8,311 bases of DNA from Gammaproteobacteria bacterium (GTDB taxonomy: Bacteria > Pseudomonadota > Gammaproteobacteria > Xanthomonadales > Marinicellaceae), in assembly GCA_030426065.1 (NCBI GenBank), contig JAUHZH010000075.1, forward strand, positions 1-8,311, in the 5' to 3' direction. This document shows, piece after piece, positions 1-7,058 of this stretch. Position numbers and translations under genes: made by a program. The notes beneath the pieces were generated by a model, which worked only from the letters and a program-made list of their open reading frames with translations, searched no databases and was not told the origin of the DNA. Position 1 is the stretch's first letter. Every line of letters starts with the position of its first letter.

Positions 1-1
1 G

Positions 2-2557
2 TTTTGTGTGGTTGATGAGGCCGCGGGTAATCAGTTGCATTGGCTGACAGAGCCGGATTTGGATGTGGGCTTGTTGGCAGATCATGGGGCTGAAGAAGAT
101 GTGCGGATATCGAACACCGGTCGTTACATCAGTTTTGTCAGCAAGGCCAATAACTTGGTGATGAATGACCTGAACCATGTTGAAGATTTGTTCATCAGGG
201 ACTTGCAGACAGGGACCACCCAGCTGGTGTCGGTGACCCAAACTGGTGTGCAGGCCTCTGAGGCCCGCATCGACGTTTTTTCCAGGCCTTCTTTCGATGG
301 CAGGTATGTGGCGTTTGCCAGCCGAGCAGCAGAATTCCCGGGCGGCAACGGTGAAGATTTTCGGCTTTATGTCAAAGACATGGTCACCGGTGAACTGTTC
401 AATGAAAGCGGTTTCGGCAACAATGACATGCTTGAAATAACCGGAGATGATTTGTACATGTCGGACAATGGGCAAGTCATCATTTTCAGCAGCCGTTCTG
501 AAATCGATCCTTTGCATGTGAGCAGTCAGGCTCAAGTTTATCTCAGGAACCGCAGTGATGGCAGTTACATTTTGCTGAGCACCTCGGTGGATGGCACTGC
601 TTCGGCCAACGGCATCACATTCACAGAGCATGTCTCCAGCAATGGGCGTTATGTGCTGATGAATACTCGAGCCGATAATTTAACCGCTGATGCGATCAAC
701 AACGGTGGAGAAAATTTGATTTTGTTGGATTGGTTGAATGATTCCAGAACCCTGGTCAACATCACCTCCGGCGGTGTCAGTTCATCGCAGAGCGAATTTT
801 CCGGCTGGTCTGGACAGGTCAGTAATCTAGGAACGGTGGCGTTCACTTCAAAACAAACCGACTTGGTGCAAGGAGACACCAACAACCGCGGCGATGTGTT
901 CTGGTATGACAGTGGCACGGTCACTCGCATCAACGTCGATGCCATGGGCAATCAGCTGATCGACGGTGGTGGTTCCAATGCCGTGGCAATCAGTGGGGAT
1001 GGTTCGCGTATTGCATTCACTGAAAACTCGAATGATTTGATACCAGCTGACATCAGTGGAGAATATCAGTTATACGGCTATGAAACCACCACCGGCAATG
1101 TCTTCTTGATATCGCAAAATGGGATGGGATTGAAGGCGAATAGGCACAGTTATGATCCGCAGCTGACGGTTTTGGGCGATGAGGTGCTGTTCACTACTGG
1201 GGCCACTGATTTGACTGTGGGACCAACCGCTTATGGACCCAATACTTCCATCATTCGACACGGCTTCATGACGGGTTCAATGCTGCAAGAACATGTGCCC
1301 CTGTTCACCCCGCAAACGGTGATGGATGACATCTGGGATGTCAAAATCAGCAGTGATCAAATGACTGTGGTGTTCACCAGTCAATCACCCAACCTGGTGC
1401 CTGAGCCATTGAGTGACAATTTAGATCTGTTCGTTTTGAACCGAAGTAACCAGGTCATGGACCGCATGGTGGCCAACATCAATTCATACCCACCTTCGTT
1501 GTCACCGTCTGGGCGCTATGTGACCTTTCGAACATTGCATCAGCCACCTGCTGGCACCACCCCTTTGGGTGGCTCTTATATCTACCGTTATGACCGGCAA
1601 AACAACGCTTTTTTGCAGATCGCCGAGGGTTTGAACAGTCGAGTAGACGACCAAGGTGTGGTGGTGTTTGACACTTTTGAAGACTTGGCACCGAACGACG
1701 GCAATGGCGATCGTGATGTTTATGCCTATAACCCCAACAACGGTCAAGTGGTGTTGCTCAGTTTGGACTTGAACGGTGATGCCGCAGGGACGAATGAATT
1801 CGACTTCAGTGGAGAAGCCGGAGCAGGGTGGGTGACGTTCAGTTCAGACAATGACCAAATCGTCAACAACGACAACAATGGAGAAACCGATGTTTTTCTG
1901 AGGCCACTGGGCAACAGCACGGTCACCATTCGGATTTCCCAAACCACGACCGGAACAGAAGGCAATGATTCCTCTTCCAAACCAGGTTTGTCCGCAGATG
2001 GCCGCTGGGTGGCATTCGTCACCGACGCAAACAACCTGACGAATGATGATTACAGTGGTGCCTACCGTTCGCAGGTTTTGTTATACGACCGTTTGGCTGG
2101 CAGCCTCATCTTGGTGTCATTGAATCAACAAGGCGTGCCCTTGACTCAGGCCGGAAGCACAGGAATCGGACAGGTGGCAGTGTCTGATGCCGGACGATTT
2201 GTTGTTTATGGGTTTTCTGATGTTGATCCCGATGACACCCAGTCACGTTTGGGCCATGTGCCAGAATTTGCAGGTGACACCGATGGTCAAAGTGATTTGG
2301 TGTTGTTTGACACCGTGACCCAAAGCCGCCACATCATTTCTCGATTGGCCGATGGCACCGAAACGGTTGATGATGTGGGCATGGATTTCCAAGTCAGGTC
2401 AGATTTGGCCAGCAATGCCCCCACTGTGGGTGTGGTATTCACAGCCGATCATGGCAGCTTAACCGGCCGTTTGGGTCACCCCGGTCACGATGAAGCTTAT
2501 CTGTATCAACAAGCCATTTTGAATCTGGATGTGATTTTTGCGGATGGTTTTGAATGA
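2..2557 (+). CDS. Large WD40/TolB-like beta-propeller protein, 5'-truncated by the window edge
   Basis: The frame is open from the first bases and runs to TGA at 2555-2557. A GTG at 8 could formally start an 849-residue protein, but no ribosome binding site or signal peptide is visible, so the real start is probably outside the window. Residues below count from that GTG. About 13-14 repeats follow the pattern 'S.(D/N)GRY(V/I).F.S...(N)L....(D)..D(V/L)F.(R/Y)D..TG....(V/I)S', for example at 34-76, 95-130, 151-195, 209-251, 271-310, 327-370, 447-490, 498-540, 547-590, 608-645, 661-705 and 725-780. This is the style of the PD40/TolB-type propeller family, enough for about two seven-bladed propellers. 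Acidic Asp/Asn loops between strands (such as NNDNNGETD, 620-628) could bind calcium. The protein ends in DVIFADGFE. It is probably exported or cell-surface. The specific function and ligand are unknown. A terminator directly downstream separates it from the halogenase unit. Confidence 0.85.
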   Translation, partial: FCVVDEAAGNQLHWLTEPDLDVGLLADHGAEEDVRISNTGRYISFVSKANNLVMNDLNHVEDLFIRDLQTGTTQLVSVTQTGVQASEARIDVFSRPSFDGRYVAFASRAAEFPGGNGEDFRLYVKDMVTGELFNESGFGNNDMLEITGDDLYMSDNGQVIIFSSRSEIDPLHVSSQAQVYLRNRSDGSYILLSTSVDGTASANGITFTEHVSSNGRYVLMNTRADNLTADAINNGGENLILLDWLNDSRTLVNITSGGVSSSQSEFSGWSGQVSNLGTVAFTSKQTDLVQGDTNNRGDVFWYDSGTVTRINVDAMGNQLIDGGGSNAVAISGDGSRIAFTENSNDLIPADISGEYQLYGYETTTGNVFLISQNGMGLKANRHSYDPQLTVLGDEVLFTTGATDLTVGPTAYGPNTSIIRHGFMTGSMLQEHVPLFTPQTVMDDIWDVKISSDQMTVVFTSQSPNLVPEPLSDNLDLFVLNRSNQVMDRMVANINSYPPSLSPSGRYVTFRTLHQPPAGTTPLGGSYIYRYDRQNNAFLQIAEGLNSRVDDQGVVVFDTFEDLAPNDGNGDRDVYAYNPNNGQVVLLSLDLNGDAAGTNEFDFSGEAGAGWVTFSSDNDQIVNNDNNGETDVFLRPLGNSTVTIRISQTTTGTEGNDSSSKPGLSADGRWVAFVTDANNLTNDDYSGAYRSQVLLYDRLAGSLILVSLNQQGVPLTQAGSTGIGQVAVSDAGRFVVYGFSDVDPDDTQSRLGHVPEFAGDTDGQSDLVLFDTVTQSRHIISRLADGTETVDDVGMDFQVRSDLASNAPTVGVVFTADHGSLTGRLGHPGHDEAYLYQQAILNLDVIFADGFE

Positions 2558-2567
2558 CTTGATGTCG

Positions 2568-2614
2568 AAATCAAGCCTTAAGGTGTGATAATTACACAAG
2601 AAAGGCTTGATTTT
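2568..2614 (+). terminator. Intrinsic terminator after the beta-propeller gene
   Basis: A perfect 12-base inverted repeat, AAATCAAGCCTT (2568-2579) and AAGGCTTGATTT (2602-2613), begins 10 bases after the stop codon. The 22-base loop can form a short inner stem (GTGT 2583-2586 with ACAC 2594-2597). A short T-rich stretch (ATTTTGTT) follows the GC-containing core. The stem is nearly symmetric, but there is no converging gene here, so its main role is probably ending transcription of the propeller gene and insulating the halogenase unit. Confidence 0.7.
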
Positions 2615-2801
2615 GTTGGCTTCTCTGTTTTGTTGTTGGCTCTTTGGTCAATGCCATTCAGGTTTGTTACCAAAGGCAAGTCATTGATTTTTAAATTACT
2701 CAAAAAAAATGGGCCAAAAGTTTGAATTATTGGTCGATACAATTTAAATTCCATCCTTCGCTCGATGAATTTCAGCCCTTCAAAACAAGATAAGTGACTC
2801 A
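2615..2801. other. Intergenic leader region upstream of the halogenase pair
   Basis: This AT-rich stretch between the terminator and the first halogenase gene has no convincing coding frame on either strand. It holds a weak sigma70-like promoter (2722-2750), an A8 run at 2702-2709, and the 12-base sequence CAAGTCATTGAT (2677-2688) that recurs upstream of apbE. The bases before the start codon contain only a weak purine stretch (AAGATAAG) as a possible ribosome binding site. Confidence 0.5.
2722..2750 (+). promoter_or_regulatory. Candidate sigma70 promoter for the halogenase pair
   Basis: TTGAAT (2722-2727) lies 17 bases before TAAATT (2745-2750), with 4 of 6 consensus matches in each box and ideal spacing. 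It would give a leader of about 45 bases before the ATG at 2802. The surroundings are AT-rich, so chance matches are likely. An alternative -10 (TACAAT, 2737-2742) lacks a matching -35. Confidence 0.35.
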
Positions 2802-4325
2802 ATGATCAAAAAAGTAGTAATTGTGGGCGGTGGTACGGCAGGTTGGATGACCGCCGCTGCACTGTCAAGACACCTCCCTAAAGCGTGCCAAGTGCATTTG
2901 ATTGAATCAGATCAAATCGCCACGGTTGGGGTGGGTGAAGCGACGATTCCAGCCATCCGCACGTTCAATGCCGGGTTGGGTATTGATGAACAAGAATTCA
3001 TGCGCGAAACCAATGCCACTTTCAAACTGGGCATACGCTTCCAAAATTGGGGAGAACTTGGTGAGGATTATTACCACGCTTTTGGTTTTTATGGCTTTCC
3101 CATCAATGACGTTTCTTTTCATCAATACTGGATGAAAATGCAGCAAAATTCCGGTGCCGCACCCATACATGAGTACAACATGCCTTACATGGCTTCGGTT
3201 TTCGATAAGTTTGAGCACAAACAATTCGACAACGATTCCATCGCGTCCCGCTATTTTTATGCCTTTCAATTTGATGCGGCGCTTTATGCACAGTATTTAA
3301 GAAAGTGGTCAGAAGCAAAAGGTGTGACCAGAATCGAAGGCAAGGTCACCGAAGTTTCTCAGCACCCAGATACGGGTTTCATTGAATCGGTGACGCTGGA
3401 AAGTGGGATGCGGATTGAAGGTGATCTGTTCATCGATTGTTCTGGGTTCAGAGCCCTCTTGATGAATCAAACCTTGGGGATAGGCTATCAGGATTGGAGT
3501 CATTGGCTACCAGTCAATCGCGCTTGGGCCGTTTCCACTGCTTATGAAAATAAAGACACACCAATACCACCTTATACACGAGCCAGGGCATTGACCGGAG
3601 GCTGGCAATGGCGAATCCCTTTGCAGAACCGGACTGGCGATGGTAATGTATTCAGTGAGCAATTCATCAGTGAAGACCAAGCCCTTGATCAGCTGCTGGA
3701 AAACATTGAGGGTAAGCCCATGAATGAACCCCGGTTGTTGAGATTCACCACTGGTAAACGAGACAAGATTTGGCATAAAAACTGTGTGGCCATTGGCCTG
3801 TCCGCCGGCTTTTTGGAGCCACTTGAGTCAACCAGCATCGCACTGATTCAGGGGGCCATTTTGTTGCTGATTCGAAACTTTCCGAATGAAGACTTTGACT
3901 CTGCTACTGAACATGAATTCAACCGAAGGATGAACATCAAGTATGAGGAATCCAGAAATTTTCTGATACTTCATTACCACCTGACCCGCAGGAATGACAC
4001 CGATTTTTGGAATTATTGCCGCACCATGGCCATTCCTGATGAACTGAAACATCGCATGGATGTATTTCGTCACAGGGGGCACACGGCGCACAAAAACTCA
4101 GATTTGTTCATAGAACACAATTGGTTACAAGTGCTCTTTGGTCAGGGCATGAAACCTGAATCTTATGATCCCAGGGTTGATGTCGTTGAACCCCAAGAAG
4201 TTGAGCGGCTGCTGTCTCAGATGAACAAGGATGTGGCCCAAGCAGCCCATGCCATGCCGTCACATCTTGAAACACTTGCCCAATATTGTGCGGGTGACCT
4301 GATTTCAAACCGCCTGAGCAAATAA
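2802..4325 (+). CDS. Flavin-dependent halogenase, tryptophan-halogenase (PrnA/RebH) family, apparently intact
   Basis: This 507-residue protein has the usual length of family PF04820. Family members use FADH2, O2 and halide to make HOX, which a lysine passes to an aromatic substrate. Visible motifs are the N-terminal FAD-binding GGGTAGW (9-15), the GVGEATIP flavin-contact segment (43-50), the catalytic lysine in FKLGIRF (K75, matching PrnA K79), the family signature WQWRIP (268-273, WxWxIP), WHKNC (324-328), and FLEPLESTSI (337-346) with E342 matching PrnA E346. No signal peptide is seen, so it is probably cytoplasmic. FADH2 must come from a separate flavin reductase, which is not in this window. 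The substrate cannot be read from sequence; many environmental relatives (BrvH-type) act on free indole or have unknown natural substrates, so tryptophan should not be assumed. A degenerate paralogue follows after 24 bases. The ATG at 2802 sits right at the glycine motif, as expected for the family. Confidence 0.92.
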   Translation: MIKKVVIVGGGTAGWMTAAALSRHLPKACQVHLIESDQIATVGVGEATIPAIRTFNAGLGIDEQEFMRETNATFKLGIRFQNWGELGEDYYHAFGFYGFPINDVSFHQYWMKMQQNSGAAPIHEYNMPYMASVFDKFEHKQFDNDSIASRYFYAFQFDAALYAQYLRKWSEAKGVTRIEGKVTEVSQHPDTGFIESVTLESGMRIEGDLFIDCSGFRALLMNQTLGIGYQDWSHWLPVNRAWAVSTAYENKDTPIPPYTRARALTGGWQWRIPLQNRTGDGNVFSEQFISEDQALDQLLENIEGKPMNEPRLLRFTTGKRDKIWHKNCVAIGLSAGFLEPLESTSIALIQGAILLLIRNFPNEDFDSATEHEFNRRMNIKYEESRNFLILHYHLTRRNDTDFWNYCRTMAIPDELKHRMDVFRHRGHTAHKNSDLFIEHNWLQVLFGQGMKPESYDPRVDVVEPQEVERLLSQMNKDVAQAAHAMPSHLETLAQYCAGDLISNRLSK

Positions 4326-4349
4326 GCAAAACAACCAACAGCAAACTAT

Positions 4350-5837
4350 ATGAACAACCAAGAAATCAACCGCATCATAATAGTTGGCGCTGGCATCACA
4401 GGTGTGACTGTGGCCGCAGCCATCGCCAAGTCTTTACCTCATATATCAATCACCCTGATTGGCGATGGCGATGGACATTCTGAAGCCCTGTCCATGCTGC
4501 CACAAGTCCATGAGTTCCATCGCCAGCTGGGTTTGGATGAAAAAGAACTGATGCGGGCAACTCAGGCCTCTTTCAAATTGGCTCAGGTTTATCAGGACTG
4601 GAACCAAACTGGACATCGCTTTATACAACCATACGGCCCTCATGGTGCTGTCACTGAGTTTGTTGGTTTTCAACACTTTGCCACCAAGCAGCATCATTTG
4701 GGAGATAAAACCAACTACGCTGAATACGCATTGGGAGCAATAGCAGCAGAAAACAACAGGTTCAGCCACCCTCAAAATGACCCCAACTCCATTCTTTCTA
4801 CCTTGGCTTATTCGCTTCATCTGGATGCTGGTTCATACAGACAGTTTTTAGTGGATCGCTTGTTATCAGAAAATGTAAGTTTCAATCCTGAAGGCATTGT
4901 TGATGTTGCCTTGGATGAAAACAGTGGTTTCATCCAATCGATCACCCTGGAAAACGGTGAAAAACTGGAAGCGGAATTGTTTGTCGATTGTTCAGGTAAG
5001 GATGCTGTTTTGATTGAGAAAACACTGGGTGTGGGTTTTGAAGACTGGTCAGGCTGGTTACCCGCCAATCAAGTGGTTTCAATAGCCATCAACAGCAAAG
5101 GTGAGGTGATGCCATACACCCAAGTGGTTGGTCAGTCCAAGGGTTACTTACGACATGTTCCATTGCTTAACAGGATTCAACGAGAATTCCTGTTTAACAG
5201 CGAAGAAGTCAGCACTACTGAAGCCATTGAAATCATCACTTCAGGACTGTCCCCCAACGCCATCAGTGAACCTCAAATGAGTGAGTTTCATTCAGGACAA
5301 CGCATTAAGCAGTGGCATAAAAACTGCATCGCTTTTGGTGCCGCCGCGGGTGAATTTGAGCCAATTGAAGTGTCCAATGTGCAATGGGTCCAAATGGCAG
5401 TTAAACGATTTTTGAATTTGTTCCCTGACCAGCGTTGTGATTCAGCATTGGTAAAAGAATACAACCGGTTGACTGAACTCGAACTTCAACATATCCGAGA
5501 CTTCACCCTTTTACACTATTTGTCAGTCAACCGTAACGACCACTCCATTTGGAAAAATTGGCGAAACCTCGATTTGCCAGAAACGCTCAACAACAAAGTT
5601 TCTTTGTTTAAAGTACATGGCCAATTGGCTTCGTATGATGAAGAAGTTTTTAATGAAGGGCATCAGGCATCTACGTTCATTGGTCTTGGAATGTGGCCTG
5701 ATGGACACGATCCTTTCTTGGATGCTTTTGACTTAGAAGAACTCAAACAACGGTTCAATTACATGCGAGCAGCAATCAGAGAAGCAGTCATTAACATGCC
5801 CGGCCACCGACAGTATTTAGAAAATTATCTGAACTAA
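4350..5837 (+). CDS. Tryptophan-halogenase-family paralogue with degenerate signature motifs
   Basis: This 495-residue protein aligns along its whole length with the preceding halogenase. Shared features are GAGITG (13-18), a lysine in SFKLAQVYQDW (K76, at the catalytic Lys position), DWSGWLP (232-238), WHKNC (322-326) and EPIE (337-340) with E340 at the catalytic Glu position. It differs where the family is normally strict. WxWxIP is replaced by YLRHVP (266-271), losing both tryptophans. The Trp after the glycine motif is Val. The GVGEATIP flavin segment has become GHSEALSMLP (42-51), and the ST after the catalytic Glu is VSN. The reading frame is full length and uninterrupted, so this is not a decaying pseudogene. 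It may be a non-catalytic or altered-activity partner, or a flavin enzyme with another reaction. The 24-base gap suggests co-transcription with the upstream gene; no clear Shine-Dalgarno sequence is visible before its ATG. Confidence 0.85.
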   Translation: MNNQEINRIIIVGAGITGVTVAAAIAKSLPHISITLIGDGDGHSEALSMLPQVHEFHRQLGLDEKELMRATQASFKLAQVYQDWNQTGHRFIQPYGPHGAVTEFVGFQHFATKQHHLGDKTNYAEYALGAIAAENNRFSHPQNDPNSILSTLAYSLHLDAGSYRQFLVDRLLSENVSFNPEGIVDVALDENSGFIQSITLENGEKLEAELFVDCSGKDAVLIEKTLGVGFEDWSGWLPANQVVSIAINSKGEVMPYTQVVGQSKGYLRHVPLLNRIQREFLFNSEEVSTTEAIEIITSGLSPNAISEPQMSEFHSGQRIKQWHKNCIAFGAAAGEFEPIEVSNVQWVQMAVKRFLNLFPDQRCDSALVKEYNRLTELELQHIRDFTLLHYLSVNRNDHSIWKNWRNLDLPETLNNKVSLFKVHGQLASYDEEVFNEGHQASTFIGLGMWPDGHDPFLDAFDLEELKQRFNYMRAAIREAVINMPGHRQYLENYLN

Positions 5838-5850
5838 CCTGTGTTTTTAA

Positions 5851-5904
5851 ACCACGATCTGTGGTCAGAGTCATAGGTGTTTACACGGGTTGGTGTTGTT
5901 TTTT
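5851..5904 (+). terminator. Weak candidate terminator between converging genes
   Basis: The 100-base convergent gap contains ACCAC-gatct-GTGGT (5851-5865, 5-base stem). Further on, ACAC (5883-5886) can pair with GTGT (5893-5896) just before a T6 run (5899-5904). Neither is a textbook intrinsic terminator: the first has no T-run after it and the second has only a 4-base stem. The position is where a terminator for the halogenase pair would be expected. Confidence 0.25.
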
Positions 5905-5937
5905 AAAAATTTAATAGGTACCTTGTCAAAGCGCAGG

Positions 5938-6966
5938 TCAATCAATGAATTCTATTGACCAAGCCTGTCTGGCGCTTGTGACAGATGGAGTCATTTGATG
6001 GCGCAACTGATGACCATCAAGTTCAAAGAATATGGCTGCGATGCCATGTGCTTGTGCGGCAGCCAATCCGGCTTCGGCGCCCAGGCACAGCAGACCCGTA
6101 GACCAAGCATCGGCCAATGTGGCATCAGACATCAAAACGGTCACGGCCACGGTTTGGTGTTTGACTGGTTGGCCTACCCGAGGATCAATGATGTGGCTGT
6201 AACGGGTACCGTCCTGGTCATAATAGTGGCGGTAGGTGCCCGATGTCATCACGGCCACAGCTTGTGGGCCATGGATGGTGATGACGGCATTGATTTGTTG
6301 GCTGTTGGGCACCGGTCTTTCAACCCCGATGCGCCAAGGCACTTCGTTTGGCTTGTGGCCTGTGGCCATCATTTCGCCACCGATTTCCACCAAATGGTTT
6401 TGGACGCCATTTTGTTGCAAGATTCGGGACAATTGTGTCACGGCATAACCTTGGCCAATCGATGACAGGTCCAGGTGAATGGCTGGGTCGATTTGTTCGG
6501 TGCTGGGTGGGTCGAGCGGTAACCTGTTCAAACCAATCGTTGGTATGGTTTGTTTCACCAAAGAAGGTTCGGGGAAGGTGATTTGGTCGTCTCTGAAGCC
6601 CCACAATTTGAACAGGGGTAAAGTGGTTGGGTCATAACAGCCATCGGTGGCTTGGTAGACCTTGTGGCCTTGTTTCATGAGTTGGTGAATCTCTGAGTCG
6701 AGTGGTGTGCCGGCTGGCCCGCGGTTGAATTGTTCAATCACTGAGTCATCCCGGTAATTCGACATGACCTGATCGATGCGCTTCAATTCCTCATCAATCA
6801 AACCCGCCAACTGGCTGGTGTCTGTGGTTTCTTCAACCCAATAACTGATGCTGTATGTGGTGCCTTGAGCGAAACCATTGATGTGTTGAATTTCTGGGGT
6901 GCTGGCTTGGCATCCAATCAAGGTGATGAACGACAGAATGAACAAGGCTGAAGTGATCCGCTTCAT
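5938..6966 (-). CDS. apbE: ApbE, FAD:protein FMN transferase (outer-membrane-type lipoprotein)
   Basis: This 342-residue protein, close in length to E. coli ApbE (about 350), transfers FMN from FAD to a Thr/Ser of target flavoproteins, classically NqrB/NqrC and RnfD/RnfG. The N-terminus is a lipoprotein signal peptide (MKR, hydrophobic 6-17, lipobox LIGC with Cys19). Gln at +2 gives no inner-membrane retention signal, so the mature protein should face the periplasm. Family motifs in order are GFAQGTTY (31-38), YDPTTLPLFKLWGF (111-124), DLSSIGQGYAV (166-176), VEIGGE (193-198), SGTYRHYY (242-249), SHIIDPRVG (257-265) and LADAWSTGLLCLG (284-296), with the Asp286/Thr290 pair expected to bind metal. 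The signal peptide supports the ATG at 6966, although no strong Shine-Dalgarno precedes it. No nqr or rnf genes flank it here. It converges on the halogenase unit and lies downstream of the DUF4253 gene on the same strand. Confidence 0.93.
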   Translation of the reverse strand: MKRITSALFILSFITLIGCQASTPEIQHINGFAQGTTYSISYWVEETTDTSQLAGLIDEELKRIDQVMSNYRDDSVIEQFNRGPAGTPLDSEIHQLMKQGHKVYQATDGCYDPTTLPLFKLWGFRDDQITFPEPSLVKQTIPTIGLNRLPLDPPSTEQIDPAIHLDLSSIGQGYAVTQLSRILQQNGVQNHLVEIGGEMMATGHKPNEVPWRIGVERPVPNSQQINAVITIHGPQAVAVMTSGTYRHYYDQDGTRYSHIIDPRVGQPVKHQTVAVTVLMSDATLADAWSTGLLCLGAEAGLAAAQAHGIAAIFFELDGHQLRHQMTPSVTSARQAWSIEFID

Positions 6967-6998
6967 GATGGCGTGGACAATGACTTAAAAGTGGTGGC

Positions 6999-7004
6999 AT
7001 TATA
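6999..7004 (-). promoter_or_regulatory. Candidate -10 box of an apbE promoter
   Basis: A perfect TATAAT on the minus strand lies 32 bases before the apbE start codon. No good -35 is visible at 16-18 bases upstream (the best is TGACTT-like), which may mean an activator is needed. The box touches a 16-base inverted repeat (7004-7019) and lies between two inverted copies of AAGTCATTG (6978-6986 and 7021-7029). Confidence 0.4.
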
Positions 7005-7019
7005 AGTTGAATGCAACTT
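7004..7019. promoter_or_regulatory. Inverted repeat AAGTTG-N4-CAACTT, possible operator upstream of apbE
   Basis: A perfect 6-base inverted repeat with a 4-base centre sits in the spacer just upstream of the predicted -10 of apbE. A repressor bound here would block the promoter. It could also form a small hairpin in read-through transcripts from the DUF4253 gene, but no T-run follows it on the minus strand, so it is not a typical terminator. Confidence 0.3.
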
Positions 7020-7058
7020 CAAGTCATTGATCTCGTCTTTTTTGGGTCCTGCTTTTTA

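Noticed and set aside
2584..2598. TGTGATAATTACACA resembling a CRP binding site
   Set aside because: The half-sites are 5 bases apart instead of 6, the second half lacks a perfect TCACA, and the sequence lies inside the terminator loop.
4350..5837. Second halogenase-like gene as a pseudogene
   Set aside because: The frame is full length without stops or shifts, and many structural motifs (DWSGWLP, WHKNC, the Lys and Glu positions) are retained, so selective change is likelier than decay.
2802..5837. Part of the TonB receptor/SapC/cupin-like/halogenase clusters recalled from other Proteobacteria
   Set aside because: None of the companion genes is in the window: the upstream neighbour is a propeller gene behind a terminator and the downstream neighbour converges. 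The idea is only testable elsewhere in the genome.
5995..6465. Plus-strand open frame of 156 codons opposite apbE
   Set aside because: It lies wholly antisense to a gene with clear family motifs and has a His/Gly/Cys-rich composition typical of a shadow frame.
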